The translations under genes and the position numbers were made by a program. This document shows, piece after piece, positions 59,916 through 64,000 of a DNA stretch of 64,000 nt; positions within the stretch are counted from its first letter, which is position 1, and each line of letters starts with the position of its first letter. Source of the DNA: Myxococcales bacterium (GTDB taxonomy: Bacteria > Myxococcota_A > UBA9160 > SMWR01); NCBI GenBank assembly GCA_022561775.1, contig JADFQO010000006.1:1-64000 (forward strand). Reading direction: 5' to 3'. Under the pieces are notes generated by a model. That model searched no databases and had not been told where the DNA came from. It worked only from the letters and a program-made list of their open reading frames with translations.

Positions 59916-62303
59916 GTGCGGCTGCTTCCGATACTGGCGTTTGCGCAGGCTCTGGGAATCTGGGTTGCCGACCGCGGTTGGCTCGACCTGGAAGTCGCCG
60001 CGCTCTCAGGCGTTACGCTACTGGTTGCGGGGCTCGCGATCGGTCCCGGGCCGGCCGGGTTGCGTGCGCTGTCTGTGGCGCTGGCTTTCCTCGCGGGCGC
60101 CGTCTCACTCGCCGTGCAGTTGGGCGCCGCGGCGGCAGTGATCCAGCTGCCATCTGAATCGGTTGTCATCGAAGGGAAGTTGGTGGATACCGCGTCGGGG
60201 CCCGGTTGGTTGCGGGTGGACGTTGCCGATGTGCGGGCCGTCGATCCAAAAGCGCCGCGCCTTCCCACGCGCGTTCGGCTGATTGGCGGAGCGACTCCGG
60301 TCGGGTTTCGAGGCCTGGAGCACGCGAATCGCGGCGAGTGGATTCGCGCGATGATCGCGCTGCGCGCTCTCCACGAGCCGCGAAATCCCGGTTCTCCCAA
60401 CCGCCTGCGCCGCCTGGAGCGCCGCGGGATCGGAGCGCTCGGTCGATTGGTGCATCCGGCCCTCTACGTCACCCTGGCCGATCGCTCGACGGGGTCCCCG
60501 ATGGGCGCCATTCGCGACCTCCGTCGCGAGATTTCCGGCGAGCTCGCCGCCGCCGGTGCCGGTAGTAGTTTGGTGCGCGCGCTCGCGCTCGGCGATCGCG
60601 GCGGACTCTCGAACGAGGTGCGCGACGCCGCTCGGCGGCTTGGATTGTCGCACCTGCTCGCCGTATCGGGGCTGCATCTGGGGCTCGTCGCCTCGCTCGC
60701 GTTTGCGGTCGTGCGCGCCAGCGTGGGCAGGAGCGCGTGGCTCGCGGCACGGCGCGACACCCGACGCGTTGCCCTGTGCATCGGAGTCTTGACGGCGATC
60801 GTCTACGCGCTCTTTTCGGGTTGGGCGATTCCCGTGCGTCGCGCATTGGTGTTTCTTCTCGTGCTTGCGCTGACGGTCGCTCGGGGCCGCTCGAGCCGTC
60901 GCGCTGAACCACTTGCAGCGGCCGCGATCGTGGTCTTGGCCGTCGAACCGGGCGCGCTGTTCGAGCCCGGCGCGCAGCTTTCATTTGTGGCCACGGCAGC
61001 GCTGATGTTCGCGGCGCCGCGATCGGATCGCAGCGAGTCCGGCGTATTCGGGCCGCGCTCGCGGGTCGTCGAAGATGCGGCCCGCGCGTCTGCAAGCGCG
61101 GTTGCCGTAACGGCACCGATTGCGGCCTGGCAGCTCGGAAGCGCAGCCCCCTTCGCGTTGTTTGCAAACCTCGTCGCAATTCCGTGGACGGCGTTCGCGT
61201 TGCTTCCAACGTCGCTACTCGCCGCGCTCGCGCTGGGCTGTGGGCTCGAGCCGATCGGCTCTTGGCTGACTTCGATTGCGGTTGGGATCGCGAACTGGAC
61301 TCTCGAACTCGGGCTTTGGTTTTCGGATCGGCTGCCGGTATCGACTCCATCGACGCGGCCCTCCGGCGTCTATCTGCTGGCGATCGCGCTGGGTGTGGCG
61401 CTGACCTTGCGGGCGCGGCGAACGGCACTGCGGGTGCTGGGGTCGCTCTTCGTGAGTGCGCTGGTCGCCGTGGCGCCGCCGAGACCGGTCGCGCCGCCCA
61501 GGCCGCGTCTGATTGCGCTCGAGGTGGGACAAGGTGCTGCCAGTCTGGTCGAGGGTCACCGCGCGGCGGTCCTGGTCGACGCCGGGAGTTCCCTCGGAGG
61601 TCGCGACTGGGGCAAGCGCACAGTCGTGCCCGCGCTCGCAGCGCTCGGTGTCGAGCGGTTGGACGTTCTGATCGTCAGCCACGGCGATCTCGACCACTGG
61701 GGTGGCGTTCCATCCGTACTCGATGCGGTGTCGGTCGGCGAAATCTGGGTTCCTCATGGCGCCGCTGTCGATCCCGCCTTTACTCGGGTACGAGAGGCAG
61801 CGCGATCGAGACGGGTGCCGATCTTCGAGCGGGGTGCGGGATCCCCCGCGGTCGCGGTGGGCGATCTTCTGATCGAACCGCTGTGGCCGCCGCCGGCCGC
61901 GGAGCGCCGGTCGCGCAACGACCGATCGCTCGTGGTTCGGATCGAGGTGGCGGGCCACAGCGTCCTGCTGCCGGGGGATATCGAGGCGCGCGCCGAATCC
62001 GACCTCGTTTCGAGCGGCGCCGATCTCCGATCCGAGGTAATCGCCTTGCCCCATCACGGAAGCCGCACCTCTTCGAGCGACACTTTTCTCGAGGCGGTCG
62101 GCGCGACGGTTGCGATTGCGTCGGCGCCGTGCGGCGGCCGCTTCGGGATGCCTCACGCTGCGGTTCTCGCGCGCACCGGAGAGGCTGGACTCTCGGTCTG
62201 GTGGACGGGGCGCGATGGCGCGGTGATGGTCGGGCTCGGAAAGCGACTCACGGTCTGGGGCTACGGCGATCGCATGAATCCGGACTCTTGCCGCTCCCGC
62301 TGA
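59916..62303 (+). CDS. comEC: ComEC/Rec2-family DNA-uptake channel protein
   Basis: Inner-membrane channel that passes single-stranded DNA into the cytoplasm during natural transformation. The 795-residue protein has N-terminal transmembrane helices, an OB-like domain, the competence domain with [22 protein letters not shown] and further helices, and a C-terminal metallo-beta-lactamase-like domain (about 530-790). That domain has [21 protein letters not shown] and [16 protein letters not shown], the residues of a metal-dependent nuclease. Start GTG 59916. Domain order and length match ComEC. No other competence gene is seen here, so natural transformation is not established. Confidence 0.92.
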   Translation: MRLLPILAFAQALGIWVADRGWLDLEVAALSGVTLLVAGLAIGPGPAGLRALSVALAFLAGAVSLAVQLGAAAAVIQLPSESVVIEGKLVDTASGPGWLRVDVADVRAVDPKAPRLPTRVRLIGGATPVGFRGLEHANRGEWIRAMIALRALHEPRNPGSPNRLRRLERRGIGALGRLVHPALYVTLADRSTGSPMGAIRDLRREISGELAAAGAGSSLVRALALGDRGGLSNEVRDAARRLGLSHLLAVSGLHLGLVASLAFAVVRASVGRSAWLAARRDTRRVALCIGVLTAIVYALFSGWAIPVRRALVFLLVLALTVARGRSSRRAEPLAAAAIVVLAVEPGALFEPGAQLSFVATAALMFAAPRSDRSESGVFGPRSRVVEDAARASASAVAVTAPIAAWQLGSAAPFALFANLVAIPWTAFALLPTSLLAALALGCGLEPIGSWLTSIAVGIANWTLELGLWFSDRLPVSTPSTRPSGVYLLAIALGVALTLRARRTALRVLGSLFVSALVAVAPPRPVAPPRPRLIALEVGQGAASLVEGHRAAVLVDAGSSLGGRDWGKRTVVPALAALGVERLDVLIVSHGDLDHWGGVPSVLDAVSVGEIWVPHGAAVDPAFTRVREAARSRRVPIFERGAGSPAVAVGDLLIEPLWPPPAAERRSRNDRSLVVRIEVAGHSVLLPGDIEARAESDLVSSGADLRSEVIALPHHGSRTSSSDTFLEAVGATVAIASAPCGGRFGMPHAAVLARTGEAGLSVWWTGRDGAVMVGLGKRLTVWGYGDRMNPDSCRSR

Positions 62304-62405
62304 ACGGGCCGCGGAAACGCCCCCACAAGGCGTCGAGCCCGGTGTCACTTGGGAAATGTCCGCTTCTAGGCTCTACAGGGAAGAGTGGAGGAGCGAAAAA
62401 TGTCA

Positions 62406-62439
62406 TTGACATTGGAAGCGGCTTTGTGGTCTTTATTAT
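62406..62439 (+). promoter_or_regulatory. Possible promoter of the collagen-repeat gene
   Basis: A perfect -35-like TTGACA (62406-62411) is followed by an AT-rich TCTTTATTAT tract (62430-62439). An 18-bp spacer points to TCTTTA as -10, a weak hexamer; TATTAT is a better hexamer but 22 bp away. It lies about 80-110 bp before the ATG at 62516. Confidence 0.35.
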
Positions 62440-62496
62440 GTTCTTGAGAGAGGACTGGGTTTCCGCGTCAACAGGCGCCTTGTCGCAATGGAGTCA

Positions 62497-63961
<1,465 letters not shown>

Positions 63962-64000
63962 GCTGAGAGGAAGTCACGCACCCGGCAGCTTGGCCGTCCG

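Overview
This window is ordinary-looking, gene-dense, GC-rich chromosomal DNA from a Gram-negative bacterium. The gene set points to a deltaproteobacterial-type lineage (Myxococcota, Desulfobacterota or a related uncultured group). The clues are a single lptC-lptA-lptB-rpoN-ptsN-hprK-rapZ-EIIA(Man)-HPr run, an aceE-type pyruvate dehydrogenase beside lipA, a bactofilin, yajC-secD-secF, and LPS-export and TolC-type outer-membrane genes. No rRNA, tRNA, CRISPR array, prophage or insertion sequence was recognised. The species cannot be named from the sequence alone.

Layout. 1-9.7 kb: a partial exonuclease III gene, serine acetyltransferase, a short-chain dehydrogenase, a class III CoA-transferase, ilvBN behind a strikingly AT-rich upstream region, a family 2-like glycosyltransferase with a MiaE-type tRNA hydroxylase, and a serine esterase. 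9.7-20 kb: a receiver-GGDEF-EAL protein preceded by a REP-like structured leader, then (minus strand) lipA-aceE-aceF-lpd with a histidine phosphatase and an ArsC-family reductase downstream. 20-27 kb: topoisomerase IV parE-parC, a YhcB/ZapG-like membrane protein, a double-PilZ protein and a family 1-like glycosyltransferase.

27.5-37.5 kb is the most unusual region. Two nucleotide-translocase-like (NTT/TLC superfamily) membrane proteins, one fused to HEAT-like repeats and a cyclic-nucleotide-binding domain, bracket two exported class-A beta-lactamase-fold serine hydrolases. Between them also lies an exported protein built like the catalytic half of glucan/PEP dikinases (phosphohistidine swivel plus ATP-grasp). 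A periplasmic ATP-using phosphotransferase flanked by nucleotide carriers is the best candidate here for an undescribed system.

37.9-50.1 kb: LPS transport, sigma-54 and a regulatory PTS in one co-directional run with start-stop overlaps, followed by metK, a SpoIID-like protein and yajC-secD-secF. The LptA here carries an extra FlgO/TolB-N-like domain. Three copies of a 66-bp two-hairpin repeat occur in this part, each beginning exactly at the TAG stop codon of the gene before it. 50-64 kb: bactofilin, a TolC-family protein, ispD-ispF-cysS-uvrB-uvrC as an overlapping run, a small unknown gene behind a near-consensus sigma-54 promoter, comEC behind a G-quadruplex-prone leader, and an exported collagen-repeat protein.

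Starts were chosen by domain boundaries, ribosome binding sites and overlaps. Many long reading frames opposite real genes are by-products of high GC content and were left out.
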